A stretch of DNA of 64,000 bases from Nitrospira sp. (GTDB taxonomy: Bacteria; Nitrospirota; Nitrospiria; Nitrospirales; Nitrospiraceae), in the NCBI GenBank assembly GCA_029881435.1, contig JAOUMR010000002.1, positions 1 to 64,000 on the forward strand, written 5' to 3'. The notes under the pieces are model-generated. The model saw only the letters and a program-made list of their open reading frames with translations. It was not told the origin of the DNA and did not search any database. Below, one piece after another: positions 51,923 through 61,801 of this stretch (within the stretch, counting starts at the first letter, position 1; each line of letters opens with the position of its first letter). A program made the translations under genes and the position numbers.

Positions 51923-54493
51923 ATGACCATGCGTGTATACGAACTTGCCAAGAAGTTAGGAATGGAAAATCGTGTGCTCATCCCCGAGCTCAAGAAGATG
52001 GGCGCGTCGGTCACGTCTCATAGCAGCGCCCTGGATGATGAGACTGTTCAGAAGGTGATGGAAAAGCTCGCGTCAAGATCAAAGGGGCAGTCATCGGCAA
52101 CCGAAGACGATCTCGCTACAAAATCAACGCCAGACGCAACTCGCGGAAAAGGGACAACGGCCAGGGGCCATTTGATGGAGGAGTCTCCTAAGCCCGACAA
52201 GCGTCGCATTCTGATCAAGCGAAAGAAAGAGGATGAGCCAACCGAGGTCGCGTCTGCTGCATCCGTTTTCGAAGATGAGCATTCGGCTCAGGTCGGAGCA
52301 CCCAGCTTCGTGCCAGACTCTTCCGCACCGGCCGACCAGTCAGGTGAGGGAGTGGAGACTGAGCGCAGTCTTGTGGCAGAGGAAGCCTCGGGCAAGATGC
52401 TGCCGGCAGATCCGGCTCCTATCGTTCCGGATCAGGAAGCGACGCAACAGAAGCCGACGGTACCTCCACCACCAGGTCTCGTAGCGGCGACCGTGGAGGC
52501 CGTGGCCGCAAAAAAGAAGAGTACGGCGTTTGAGGCTATTGAAGCGGAAAGTCAAAAAGATAAACTTAAAAAAGCACGAAAGGTGGGTCGTCCTAAAGAC
52601 GAGCAACAGGATGTGAAGCTCCGTGAAGATGCCGCCAGATGGCAGGATCTCCGTGCGATCCCAGTGCAGCGACGTGATGACCGATCCAAGCACTTGCACC
52701 ACAGTACGCCGGCTGAAATCACAAAGCCTCGCCGGAAAAGTGTCAAAGTCACACCGCGGACCACGGTGAAGGAATTTGCCGAGTTGATCGGTCAGCGGCC
52801 AGCGGACATCGTTCGCAAATTAATGGACATGGGCCAGATGCTGACCTTTCAGCAGCCAATGAATCTGGATGCGGCAACAATGTTTGCCGAAGAAAGTGGT
52901 GTCAAAATCGAAATCGCGATTGAGAAGGTAGGAGAGGACTTATTGCAAGATCTCGTCGATACGGGCGAGGACGAACGACCTGAACCTCGCCCTCCGGTCG
53001 TCACCATTATGGGCCATGTCGATCACGGGAAGACATCCTTGCTCGATGCGATTCGCCAGACCAACGTGGCGGAGGGTGAAGCTGGCGGCATTACACAACA
53101 TATTGGCGCCTATACGGTCTCGGTGCGCGGTAAGCAAGTTACGTTTCTAGACACGCCTGGCCACGAAGCGTTCACCGCGATGCGGGCTCGAGGAGCGAAG
53201 GTTACCGACATCGTTATTTTGGTTGTTGCCGCCGATGACGGGGTGATGCCGCAGACCGTTGAAGCGATCCATCACGCCAAAGCAGCTGGGGTGCCACTGA
53301 TCGTGGCAATGAACAAAATCGACAAACCTGATGCCAATCCTGATCGAGTTAAAAACGCACTTTCAGAGCATGGCTTGATTTCAGAAGCCTGGGGAGGCGA
53401 CACCATTATGGTGGAGGTGTCCGCGAAGCAGAAAACGGGGCTCGATACGCTGCTAGAGATGATCCTACTTCAGTCCGAAGTGCTTGAGCTTAAGGCAGAT
53501 CCACATCGACAGGCTCGAGGTACCGTGATCGAAGCAAAAATCGAACGCGGCAGGGGTCCGGTTGCAACGGTCTTGGTGCAGAGTGGGACTCTCAAGGTAG
53601 CCGATGCGTATGTGGTGGGCTCATTTAGCGGGCGCGTCCGGGCTCTTATTAATGATCGGGGCGAGAAGGCTCGGCAGGCCGGACCGTCGATCCCAGTGGA
53701 AGTGATCGGCTTACCGGGGGTTCCATCGGCAGGAGATGTCTTCCAAGTCGTCTCCAACGAGAGAGTGGCTCGAGAGATCGCCGAGGAGCGATCGCAAAAG
53801 CGGCGGGCTGCAGAGCTCGCTGGTCCGGCGAAGGTGACGCTGGATGATCTCTTTGCGAAGATTCAGGAGGGATCAGTCAAGGAATTGGCCATTGTGATCA
53901 AAGCTGATGTGCAAGGATCGTCGGAAGCGCTGGCGGGTGCTGTTGAAAAGCTCTCGACCGACGCCGTCAAGCTCCGTGTGATTCATAACGGAGTCGGGGG
54001 TATCATGGAGTCTGATGTCCTGCTTGCAGCTGCGTCACGAGCTATTATCATCGGCTTCAACGTCAGACCTGAGCCCAAGGCAACTGCATTGGCCGAACAG
54101 CAGGGCGTTGACGTTAGGCTCTATACGATCATTTATGACGCCATTGCCGACATCAAAGCCGCAATGGAAGGCTTACTCGAGCCCACGCTTAAGGAGCGAG
54201 TCTTGGGTCGAGCCGAGGTGCGGCAGGTGTTTATGATTCCCAAGGTTGGAGCGGTGGCCGGGGCGTATATCGTCGATGGGACGATTGCCCGTTCAAGTGC
54301 AGGAGTAAGAGTTATTCGCGATAACGTCGTAGTATATCAGGGCAAGCTTGGTTCTCTACGGCGGTTTAAAGACGATGTGCGAGAAGTCCAACAAGGTTAT
54401 GAGTGTGGGTTGAGCGTTGAAAACTTCAATGATGTGAAGACCGGTGACATCGTTGAAGCGTACACGATCGACAAGATTGCGACAAAGCTCTAG
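51923..54493 (+). CDS. infB: Translation initiation factor IF-2
   Basis: The start is ATG 51923 ([17 protein letters not shown]); the tracked ORF begins inside nusA. The 856-residue GTPase places initiator tRNA on the 30S subunit. It has the N-terminal IF2_N motif, a long charged linker, a second IF2_N domain ([22 protein letters not shown]), and the G domain with [18 protein letters not shown] and NKID motifs, followed by domains II to IV ([56 protein letters not shown]). It lies 16 bases after nusA. Confidence 0.96.
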   Translation: MTMRVYELAKKLGMENRVLIPELKKMGASVTSHSSALDDETVQKVMEKLASRSKGQSSATEDDLATKSTPDATRGKGTTARGHLMEESPKPDKRRILIKRKKEDEPTEVASAASVFEDEHSAQVGAPSFVPDSSAPADQSGEGVETERSLVAEEASGKMLPADPAPIVPDQEATQQKPTVPPPPGLVAATVEAVAAKKKSTAFEAIEAESQKDKLKKARKVGRPKDEQQDVKLREDAARWQDLRAIPVQRRDDRSKHLHHSTPAEITKPRRKSVKVTPRTTVKEFAELIGQRPADIVRKLMDMGQMLTFQQPMNLDAATMFAEESGVKIEIAIEKVGEDLLQDLVDTGEDERPEPRPPVVTIMGHVDHGKTSLLDAIRQTNVAEGEAGGITQHIGAYTVSVRGKQVTFLDTPGHEAFTAMRARGAKVTDIVILVVAADDGVMPQTVEAIHHAKAAGVPLIVAMNKIDKPDANPDRVKNALSEHGLISEAWGGDTIMVEVSAKQKTGLDTLLEMILLQSEVLELKADPHRQARGTVIEAKIERGRGPVATVLVQSGTLKVADAYVVGSFSGRVRALINDRGEKARQAGPSIPVEVIGLPGVPSAGDVFQVVSNERVAREIAEERSQKRRAAELAGPAKVTLDDLFAKIQEGSVKELAIVIKADVQGSSEALAGAVEKLSTDAVKLRVIHNGVGGIMESDVLLAAASRAIIIGFNVRPEPKATALAEQQGVDVRLYTIIYDAIADIKAAMEGLLEPTLKERVLGRAEVRQVFMIPKVGAVAGAYIVDGTIARSSAGVRVIRDNVVVYQGKLGSLRRFKDDVREVQQGYECGLSVENFNDVKTGDIVEAYTIDKIATKL

Positions 54494-54598
54494 GAAGCCT
54501 CGCGTCTATTCTTATGTCGTCTCTCTCGATGTGAGGAGGAACGGCGCAGCCGCCACCGTGAGGTTCCATCAAAGCCTTGATGAAGATGAGTGCTCAAT

Positions 54599-54880
54599 AT
54601 GGTGGTGGGGCTCTGTACCGTAGAGTTATTCATTGCAGGGAGCCAATCGCTCAAAGACAAGCGGCAGGTCCTTCACGGACTAAAGGACAGACTTCGGGGA
54701 AAGTTTAATCTCTCCATTGCTGAAGTGGATGGCCAAGACCTTTGGCAGAAGGCGGTTCTCGGTATGGCTTGTGTAGCCAATGACGGCAGCTACGTGAATC
54801 AGGTGCTTGAACAAGCGTTGAATGTGATCAAAAGCATGCCAACGGTTGAAATCCTACGGACCCAACGGGAATTGCTCTAA
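54599..54880 (+). CDS. ylxP: DUF503 protein (YlxP-like)
   Basis: A protein of 93 residues from ATG 54599, or 96 from GTG 54590. The DUF503 pattern is complete: MVVGLCTVELFIAGSQSLKDKRQVLHGLKDRLRGKFNLSIAEVDGQDLWQKAVLGMACVANDGSYVNQVLEQALNVI. The family often lies between infB and rbfA, as here, and is thought to act in ribosome biogenesis. It probably works in the cytoplasm. Confidence 0.9.
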   Translation: MVVGLCTVELFIAGSQSLKDKRQVLHGLKDRLRGKFNLSIAEVDGQDLWQKAVLGMACVANDGSYVNQVLEQALNVIKSMPTVEILRTQRELL

Positions 54881-54922
54881 GCCTCACGCGCAGCCTGTGA
54901 TGGATAGCGTCACACGAGCAAG

Positions 54923-55333
54923 ATGGCAAAAACGAGCTATAAAAGAGCAGATCGGGTGGCGGATCAGATCCAGATGGAAGTGGCCGACATCCTCATGCGG
55001 AAAATCAAAGACCCTCGGGTGCATGATGTCACCGTCACTGATGTGGAACTCACCGGGGATTTACGCATTGCTCGTGTTTTTGTCACAACCATGGAGACGG
55101 GCGAGGCAGAGCGGAATATCTTTATCGGGCTCTCCAAGGCCAGTGGCTTTGTGCGAGCGGAGCTAGGTCGTCGGCTTTCTCTCCGCTACCTTCCGGATGT
55201 TATCTTTAAAAAAGATATCAGTGGGCCACGCGGCGATCGCATTATGCAGTTGCTGGATGGACTCCATCATGACAATGAAGGACAAGAGACATCAGATACT
55301 CAGAGTGAGAGAGAACGTATCGCGCCCTCTTAG
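54923..55333 (+). CDS. rbfA: Ribosome-binding factor A
   Basis: A 136-residue KH-like protein needed for 16S rRNA maturation and cold adaptation. The N-terminus YKRADRVADQIQMEVADILMRKIKDPRVHDVTVTDVELTGDLRIARVFVTTM and the later RAELGRRLSLRYLPDVIFKKD match RbfA. A C-terminal acidic tail follows. The gene lies between ylxP and truB, its normal position. Confidence 0.93.
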   Translation: MAKTSYKRADRVADQIQMEVADILMRKIKDPRVHDVTVTDVELTGDLRIARVFVTTMETGEAERNIFIGLSKASGFVRAELGRRLSLRYLPDVIFKKDISGPRGDRIMQLLDGLHHDNEGQETSDTQSERERIAPS

Positions 55334-55360
55334 GGCGTATAGAAGACGGCGCAAATTATA

Positions 55361-56290
55361 ATGGAACATGAGGATAGCGTAGACGGGGTTCTTATTGCCC
55401 ACAAAGAAGCCGGATGGACATCACACGATGTTGTGGCTAAGGTACGGAAGATACTCGGGGAAAGCAAAGTCGGTCATGCCGGCACGCTGGACCCGAGCGC
55501 TACGGGTGTCCTACCCATTCTGGTCGGACGTGCGACAAGAATTGCCGAATACCTCATGGATTGGGATAAGGAGTACCGGGCTGTTTTACGGCTTGGGGAA
55601 ACGACTGACACCCAGGATGCGTCAGGTCAGGTGCTGACAAAGACTGATCCATGCCAGGTGAATGAGGATATGATCCATACGGTCGTAACGCAGTTTCGAG
55701 GAACGCAACGGCAATTGCCTCCGATGTATTCCGCCGTGAAGGTCAGCGGGCAACCGCTGTACAAAGCAGCAAGAGCCGGCAAGACCATCGATAGGGTCGA
55801 GCGGTCTGTAACCATTCACGAGCTGGAAGTCCTGGCTATCAACGGTTGTGACGTGACTCTTCGTATTGTGTGCTCAAAAGGGACATATGTGCGCGCGCTG
55901 TGTACCGACATTGGCCAGGCCTTGGGGGTGGGTGGCCATCTTTATGCGCTTCAGCGTCGTCGAGTGGGCCCTCTTTCAATCGATGAGGCGTTGACGATCG
56001 ATGAAATCGCAGGCCATCTTGCCATGGGCACGCTCCGAGAACGGTTTCTTTCGTTGGATCAACTCTTATCCCAGCTCCCGACGGTGGTCGTCAATGCAGA
56101 ACAGGCCCAACGGGTTGTCCATGGAACGCCGGTGTCCCCGGTGGGAATCAGTCAACTCCCTGCTTCGCCCCATCCCGTGCCGGTCCGGCTGAAGAATGAA
56201 GCCGGCCAACTGTTGGCGATTGGCACGCACGATACGCAGGGCTTGGGGCCGATTAAAATTCGTAAAGTATTTAGTCTTTCGACTCATTAA
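55361..56290 (+). CDS. truB: tRNA pseudouridine-55 synthase TruB
   Basis: A 309-residue enzyme that makes pseudouridine 55 in the T-loop of tRNAs. The catalytic Asp is in [21 protein letters not shown]; the block [19 protein letters not shown], the Tyr in [21 protein letters not shown] and the Arg in [19 protein letters not shown] are all present. The C-terminal PUA-like region (KIRKVFSL) is short. Twenty-seven bases separate it from rbfA and it ends 16 bases before rpsO. Confidence 0.95.
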   Translation: MEHEDSVDGVLIAHKEAGWTSHDVVAKVRKILGESKVGHAGTLDPSATGVLPILVGRATRIAEYLMDWDKEYRAVLRLGETTDTQDASGQVLTKTDPCQVNEDMIHTVVTQFRGTQRQLPPMYSAVKVSGQPLYKAARAGKTIDRVERSVTIHELEVLAINGCDVTLRIVCSKGTYVRALCTDIGQALGVGGHLYALQRRRVGPLSIDEALTIDEIAGHLAMGTLRERFLSLDQLLSQLPTVVVNAEQAQRVVHGTPVSPVGISQLPASPHPVPVRLKNEAGQLLAIGTHDTQGLGPIKIRKVFSLSTH

Positions 56291-56306
56291 GATGGAAGGA
56301 GCCGCG

Positions 56307-56576
56307 ATGGCATTACTGAAAGAAGCAAAGACAGAACTCATCAAGCAATTTCAGCAACACGATAAGGATTCCGGGTCACCGGAAGTCCAAATTGCCGTGT
56401 TGACTAACCGAATCACCTATCTGACCGAGCATTTCCAAACCCATAAAAAAGATCACCACTCTCGCCGGGGCTTGTTGCAACTGGTCGGTCGGAGAAGACG
56501 ATTGCTCGACTATCTTCGTGGCGTGGAAGAAGCGCGTTACCGAGCCATTATTGATCGTCTTGGCATTCGTAAGTAA
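56307..56576 (+). CDS. rpsO: 30S ribosomal protein S15
   Basis: The start is ATG 56307 ([12 protein letters not shown]), with GGAAGGAG before it; the tracked ORF begins inside truB. The 89-residue protein matches S15: [51 protein letters not shown]. It binds 16S rRNA at the central domain. It lies between truB and pnp, a classic arrangement. Confidence 0.96.
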   Translation: MALLKEAKTELIKQFQQHDKDSGSPEVQIAVLTNRITYLTEHFQTHKKDHHSRRGLLQLVGRRRRLLDYLRGVEEARYRAIIDRLGIRK

Positions 56577-56788
56577 GCGGCGCGACGGCGTAGGCCGTTA
56601 TCATAGCAGAGTTCACATATCCCACAGATGAACACCGACATGCGTTCTGACTCTGCATACTCAATGCCGACAGGCTATGACCCGGTAGCACCATACCGAT
56701 GGTTCAGGCCATTCGGCACAGCCATGAATATGCCTGGTTCGAGCGTATCTCAGTGGGCATCTGTGGATCTAACCAGAGGAGACCATAG

Positions 56789-58906
56789 ATGGTACATGTT
56801 GTAGAGATCGACATTGCTGGCCGGACACTCCGTCTTGAAACTGGTCGGGTCGCCAAGCAGGCCGACGGATCAATTTGGGCGTCATACGGTGATACGATAG
56901 TCATGGCCACAGCCGTGGCTGCGCAAACGGCCAAGCCTGGAATAGATTTCCTTCCACTGACCGTCGATTATCAAGAAAGAGCCTATGCCGCGGGTAAGAT
57001 CCCAGGTGGCTATTTCAAACGTGAAGGTCGACCAGCTGAAAAGGAAGTGTTAACAAGCCGATTGATCGATCGCCCTCTCCGTCCACTCTTTCCAGAAGGA
57101 TATTATTTTGAAACACAAGTGATTGCCTCAGTGCTCTCAGCGGATAAGACTGGTTCTTCCGACGTCATCGGCATTACTGCGGCATCCGCCGCCCTCGCGG
57201 TCTCGAATATTCCATTCAATGGTCCCGTGGCTGGCGTGAAGATCGGCCGTATCAAAGGTCAGCTCGTCGTCAATCCCGACCTTGAGTCCATGGAGCAGAG
57301 CGATCTTCATCTGGTGGTTGCAGGCACCGCGGACGCCGTCATGATGGTGGAAGCGGGCGCCAACGAATTGCCCGAACAGACGATGCTCGAAGCCCTGGAA
57401 CTGGCGCACTCCGAGATTAAGAAGATCGTCAAGAAGATCACTGAGTTGGCTCAGAAAGTCGGAAAGGTGAAGCGAGCGGTGGTGGCTGAGTCGATTGATT
57501 CCCAATTACAGGCCGAGATCAAAGCATTGGTCGCGCAGCCCATTCGTGATGCCATCATGATCTCTAATAAGACCGCCCGGCAAGAGCGATTGGATCAGGT
57601 TCTGGCTGGCGCTATTGAAAAATTGAAAAAACCGGAGGAGCTCTCGCGTGAACGGCACGTCAAGATCGTGTTCCACCAACTGGAGTACACGGAAGTTCGG
57701 AAAATGATCTTAGAGAAACAGTCACGGGCCGATGGGCGGGGACCAGCCGACATTCGTCCGATCACCTGCGAAGCGGGAGCATTGCCACGAGCCCATGGTT
57801 CAGCGATTTTTACCCGAGGTGAAACGCAGAGCTTGGCGGTCGTGACATTAGGGACGACCGACGATGAACAACGCATCGACGCGCTAGAAGGCGAGTACAC
57901 GCGCACATTCATGCTGCACTACAACTTCCCGCCGTTTAGCGTCGGTGAGGCACGTCCGCTTCGTTCACCCGGGCGACGTGAAGTCGGGCACGGTGCCTTG
58001 GCTGAACGCGCGTTGAAGCCCGTTATCCCAAACAAGGATGTGTTCCCATATACGCTGCGGATTGTTTCTGAAATTCTGGAATCCAACGGCTCATCCTCGA
58101 TGGCGACGGTCTGCGGCGGAACATTAGCCATGATGGATGCCGGTGTCCCGATCAAGGAACCGGTGGCCGGCATCGCTATGGGTCTGATCAAGGAAGGCGA
58201 CGACGTCATTATCTTGTCGGACATCCTCGGTCTGGAGGATCATTTAGGCGACATGGACTTCAAGGTCTGTGGGACGAAGAATGGCGTCACCGCGCTTCAG
58301 ATGGATATCAAGATCGGCGGGATCACGACGGCGCTGATGCAGCAAGCCTTGGAACAAGCTCGTTTGGGACGACTGCATATCCTCGGCCATATGGCGAAGG
58401 CGCTCCCCGAACCGCGGACTCACCTCTCACCCTTTGCTCCACGCATCCACACGATGAAGGTCAAACAGGATAAGATTCGAGACATTATTGGTCAGGGCGG
58501 TAAAACCATTCGTGGGATTCAATCGGACTGCGGGGTCAAAATCAGCGTTGAGGATACAGGTGTCGTGACGATTGCCTCCTCCGATCAAGCGTCGTTACAA
58601 AAAGCCAAAGACATCATCGACCGCTTAACCGAGGAAGTGGAAGTGGGGAAGGTCTATACGGGGACGGTTCGAAAGATCATGGACTTTGGCGCATTTGTGG
58701 AGGTATTGCCTGGGACGGACGGACTGGTTCACATCTCGCAACTGGCGCATCACCGTGTGAAAGCGGTGTCCGACGAAGTATCGGAAGGGGACCAAATTCT
58801 TGTGAAGGTTCTCGAGATCGATAGGCAGGGTAAGATTCGACTGAGTCGAAAAGAGACGATCCCTGCGCCGACAGGAAGTGGCACAAAAGATTCTTCCAGC
58901 GAGTAA
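56789..58906 (+). CDS. pnp: Polyribonucleotide nucleotidyltransferase (PNPase)
   Basis: A 705-residue exoribonuclease that degrades RNA from the 3' end using phosphate. The two RNase PH domains are at about 1-230 and 310-545 (QERAYAAGKIPGGYFKREGRPAEKEVLTSRLIDRPLRPLFPEGY; then DGRGPADIRPITCEAGALPRAHGSAIFTRGETQSL and MDFKVCGTKNGVTALQMDIKI with the catalytic Asp). KH (IRDIIGQGGKTIRGIQSDCG) and S1 (GKVYTGTVRKIMDFGAFVEVLPGTDGLVHISQL) domains follow. The rpsO-pnp gap of 212 bases has only a weak 5-bp hairpin, so no RNase III-type control site is obvious. Confidence 0.96.
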   Translation: MVHVVEIDIAGRTLRLETGRVAKQADGSIWASYGDTIVMATAVAAQTAKPGIDFLPLTVDYQERAYAAGKIPGGYFKREGRPAEKEVLTSRLIDRPLRPLFPEGYYFETQVIASVLSADKTGSSDVIGITAASAALAVSNIPFNGPVAGVKIGRIKGQLVVNPDLESMEQSDLHLVVAGTADAVMMVEAGANELPEQTMLEALELAHSEIKKIVKKITELAQKVGKVKRAVVAESIDSQLQAEIKALVAQPIRDAIMISNKTARQERLDQVLAGAIEKLKKPEELSRERHVKIVFHQLEYTEVRKMILEKQSRADGRGPADIRPITCEAGALPRAHGSAIFTRGETQSLAVVTLGTTDDEQRIDALEGEYTRTFMLHYNFPPFSVGEARPLRSPGRREVGHGALAERALKPVIPNKDVFPYTLRIVSEILESNGSSSMATVCGGTLAMMDAGVPIKEPVAGIAMGLIKEGDDVIILSDILGLEDHLGDMDFKVCGTKNGVTALQMDIKIGGITTALMQQALEQARLGRLHILGHMAKALPEPRTHLSPFAPRIHTMKVKQDKIRDIIGQGGKTIRGIQSDCGVKISVEDTGVVTIASSDQASLQKAKDIIDRLTEEVEVGKVYTGTVRKIMDFGAFVEVLPGTDGLVHISQLAHHRVKAVSDEVSEGDQILVKVLEIDRQGKIRLSRKETIPAPTGSGTKDSSSE

Positions 58907-58909
58907 CTC

Positions 58910-60175
58910 TTGTATTGCAAACGTATTCTCGATAACGGGATTCGCCTCGTCACCGAGCGAATCCCGTCCCTCAAATCCGTCACCATAGGTATCTGGGTCG
59001 ATGTGGGCTCTCGTGACGAAAGTCCGGCACAGGCTGGCTACTCCCACTTCATTGAGCACATGTTCTTTAAGGGGACGGCGACTCGCTCAGCAACGGACAT
59101 CTCCAGGGAAATCGATGCGTTAGGAGGCGAAATGAACGCCTTCACGACTCGGGAGACGACGACGTTCTACGTCAAGGTATTGGATCAGCACTTGCCGAAG
59201 GCGCTGGATCTGCTGTCGGATCTGTTCCTCCGGTCACGACTCGGGAAAAAAGAAATTGAGAAGGAAAAGCAGGTCATCCTTGAAGAAATCCGCATGGTCC
59301 AAGACGATCCGGAAGACCTGGTTCAAGAGCTTCATACCAAATTAGTCATGGGACGACATCCGTTGAGTCGCTCGATTCTTGGGCGGGAGTCAACGATCGC
59401 TCAAGTCAGTCGGCAAGATCTCATGCGATACGTTGCGATGCACTATCGTCCCGAAAAAATCGTCATTGCAGTTGCCGGAAATTTTGATCTACGGAAACTT
59501 GAGGCGACCATTGCTCGGACGTTCGGCAAGTATCAGAACCCCAGTCGTGCTGTGCCGGGGAAACGCTGGCCCGCCGAACTCTGTGGTGGCGTGACCATGA
59601 AGCAGAAGCCATTGGAGCAGGTACATCTCTGCGTAGGATTGCCAGGCGTGGCTGCCGGTCATAAAGATCGATACGCCGTCTATGCGCTGAATAGTGTCCT
59701 GGGTGGGAGTGTGAGTTCCAGACTTTTTCAAGAGATACGAGAAAAACGTGGCCTATCCTATTCGATCTACTCCTTCTTATCGGGCTACTCTGATGGCGGC
59801 ACCGTGACCGTCTACGCAGGAACTCAAGCACGAGAGGTTGAGCGAGTCCTCGATCTGGTGTGCCGTGAGGTTCGTAAACTTGCGAAACAGGGCATCGATC
59901 GCGACGAGCTGAAACGGACGAAGGATCAAATGAAAGGTGGACTCATGCTCAGCTTGGAGAGTTCTCATAGCCGTATGAATAAACTTGCAAAGGATGAATT
60001 AATTGCTGGCAGTCACACAAGCCTGGAACAAATGATTATAGAAATTGATGCAGTGACGGAACAGCACGTCTTTCATGTCGCACAGGATTCATTCGTGTCC
60101 AAAGAAATCGCCTTGACAGGCTTAGGACCACTGTCTTCTCGCCAGGTCCATGCATTGACTGCACGATCTTTATGA
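58910..60175 (+). CDS. M16-family zinc peptidase (processing-peptidase-like)
   Basis: A 421-residue peptidase that begins at TTG 58910, three bases after the pnp stop. The inverted zinc motif H-x2-E-H is in YSHFIEHMFFKGT, with the distal Glu about 75 residues later in EKEKQVILEEIRMVQDDPEDLV. The C-terminal half carries GLSYSIYSFLSGYSDGGTVTVYAGTQ, the R-Y-type substrate clamp. This is the form usually found after pnp in many bacteria (YmxG-like). The start is weakly supported because no good site precedes the TTG, but the alternatives would cut conserved residues. Confidence 0.88.
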   Translation: MYCKRILDNGIRLVTERIPSLKSVTIGIWVDVGSRDESPAQAGYSHFIEHMFFKGTATRSATDISREIDALGGEMNAFTTRETTTFYVKVLDQHLPKALDLLSDLFLRSRLGKKEIEKEKQVILEEIRMVQDDPEDLVQELHTKLVMGRHPLSRSILGRESTIAQVSRQDLMRYVAMHYRPEKIVIAVAGNFDLRKLEATIARTFGKYQNPSRAVPGKRWPAELCGGVTMKQKPLEQVHLCVGLPGVAAGHKDRYAVYALNSVLGGSVSSRLFQEIREKRGLSYSIYSFLSGYSDGGTVTVYAGTQAREVERVLDLVCREVRKLAKQGIDRDELKRTKDQMKGGLMLSLESSHSRMNKLAKDELIAGSHTSLEQMIIEIDAVTEQHVFHVAQDSFVSKEIALTGLGPLSSRQVHALTARSL

Positions 60176-60460
60176 ATATCCCCGGTGGCCGCGCCGTTCG
60201 ATCATATAACGCATTGTTTTACATATGCTTTTAAGTCAGATGTTTCCGGTTCCCGTTCCGGCAAACATTTCCTTGACTTGACATCGCAGTTTCAGTACCG
60301 TTCCGTTATTATTGCCAGGTCTTGCGCGTAGTGTAGGGAGTCTTTAAAGTCCGTAACGAACAATAAATTTTGCAGTGGCTCTTTTGGCACATTACGAATA
60401 TGAGAATAATGATCGCCTGCTAAACCTATCGGGTTCAAATTGATGAAGGAGGGATTAGAT

Positions 60461-60976
60461 ATGAAGAGGGCTGTCGTTCTAGCTGCCGTCGCGGTGTTTT
60501 GGGGATTCGGCTTGCTAGCGGCCGAGTTTTCATTCGCCGACGGAGACATTGAAAAGGTGGGTCTCGCCGATGCGGTCGTCGGGGGGAAGCCGCTGAAGGC
60601 CGAAGCCGGCCTCAAGACGCTGCAAGGGCGTGTCTGGTCGCAATGGGCTGATAATCCCGATGGGGAACTCTTGTTCGGGATTCAATATTGGAATACAGGA
60701 GAACCAGGATCCGGCGATACGGGAGGCCGATCCTCGACCATGCTTGACGTCAAGCCGCCAGATCCCTTGTTCAGTTGCTGTGCGTGGGGGTTTTCCGGCG
60801 GAACCGAAAAGAACTCAACGTATTCGGGTTGGTATCATGCCGCCACGACGGTTCGCCTGGCAGTGAAAGACAAGGCGTTGATGGATCAGATCATCAAAGC
60901 CTCACAAGAATTGGTGGCCATGGAGGTGACACTGAGTGGCAGGACCATTACCGCTTTTAAGGTAATGAAGGACTAA
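60461..60976 (+). CDS. Exported protein of unknown function
   Basis: The start is ATG 60461, with AAGGAGGG upstream; the track is seven codons longer. The 171-residue protein has a signal peptide MKRAVVLAAVAVFWGFGLLAAEFSFA and a beta-rich mature part (LQGRVWSQWADNPDGELLFGIQYWNTG, ATTVRLAVKDKALMDQIIKASQELVAMEV). Two adjacent Cys (FSCCAWGF) might bind metal or form a disulfide. I recognise no family. The next gene also encodes an exported protein and follows after about 50 bases, so they are probably an operon. Confidence 0.7.
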   Translation: MKRAVVLAAVAVFWGFGLLAAEFSFADGDIEKVGLADAVVGGKPLKAEAGLKTLQGRVWSQWADNPDGELLFGIQYWNTGEPGSGDTGGRSSTMLDVKPPDPLFSCCAWGFSGGTEKNSTYSGWYHAATTVRLAVKDKALMDQIIKASQELVAMEVTLSGRTITAFKVMKD

Positions 60977-61025
60977 ACTAGACACTCTCAATGCGCAAAG
61001 ACGTTGTCGTAAGGAGGATGCGATC

Positions 61026-61688
61026 ATGATGTTGCAGAAGCAAGGTGCAGCCATTCTGGCAGCCGTCGCGCTGGTCGTCGGTATGGCTTCGACCGCCTCG
61101 GCGATTGAGTCATTCCAGGAACGGTTCGAATGGGGAGATATGAGTAAGCCGACCACCATACAAGGTAGGGTGATCGTACTGGATCCGTACGATGAAGCAG
61201 TCTGGATCAATGTTTCCGTTTTTGGCGGCAATGCCGAGAGTGGGCTCTATTGGCAAAAGGTTCACCCAGGTAAGACGTTGAAGTTTTATGCCGAGAAGTC
61301 CGTCTGGCAAGAACTGAAGAAGATGGGGCGACCTCATGCAGGGCCGGCAGCGGCAAAAGAAGTACCTCCCGGTAGCACCACGGACTTGATCGAGTTCGTC
61401 GTTGTGGAAAGCGAGCAGAACCATCGTGTGATTTCGTCAGTGAAAAAGATTCCTGAGGTGGCTGGTACCGTCGGTAAACCCCTGAGCATTTCCGCGCTTC
61501 GTTTCAAGGAATGTACGGGGAAAAACGAGTTTGACTCAGCCTGTTCAAAGGCTAAGACAACCCTCAACGAATCCCCGGTAACGCCGGATGGGAGTAACGT
61601 GGGTATGCAATATGATGTTATGCTCCCCGGTGGGAAAACAGTCGGTGGGTTAATTCCTTGGACAGCGCAGTATAACCAGGTCCACTGA
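61026..61688 (+). CDS. Exported protein of unknown function
   Basis: A 220-residue protein with a signal peptide (MMLQKQGAAILAAVALVVGMASTASA), probably periplasmic or outer-membrane associated. The mature part contains GRVIVLDPYDEAVWINVSVFGGNAESGLYWQKVHPGKTLKFYAEKSVWQEL and a later VQYDVMLPGGKTVGGLIPW-like strand pattern. Two Cys (CTGKNEFDSAC) likely form a disulfide. No recognised family. GTAAGGAGGATG precedes the ATG. It is the second gene of the pair and a terminator follows. Confidence 0.7.
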   Translation: MMLQKQGAAILAAVALVVGMASTASAIESFQERFEWGDMSKPTTIQGRVIVLDPYDEAVWINVSVFGGNAESGLYWQKVHPGKTLKFYAEKSVWQELKKMGRPHAGPAAAKEVPPGSTTDLIEFVVVESEQNHRVISSVKKIPEVAGTVGKPLSISALRFKECTGKNEFDSACSKAKTTLNESPVTPDGSNVGMQYDVMLPGGKTVGGLIPWTAQYNQVH

Positions 61689-61708
61689 GGACTTTACCGA
61701 GTGACGAG

Positions 61709-61752
61709 AAAGGGCGCCCTTTCCCCTGAGGGGAAGGGCGCCCTTTCCTTTT
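61709..61752 (+). terminator. Rho-independent terminator, possibly bidirectional
   Basis: GAAAGGGCGCCCTTTCCCC-TGA-GGGGAAGGGCGCCCTTTCC forms a long stem with a one-base bulge, followed by TTTTC. It lies between the second exported-protein gene and the converging mutS, so it may serve both. Confidence 0.85.
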
Positions 61753-61801
61753 CACGTTCAACCTCCCTGAGTGCTATCCATTATGACGAATGGCTGGGAT
61801 C

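Noticed and set aside
56577-56788. rpsO-pnp intergenic region as an RNase III or autoregulatory site
   Set aside because: Only a 5-bp hairpin (ACGGC-GTAG-GCCGT) was found, too weak to call.
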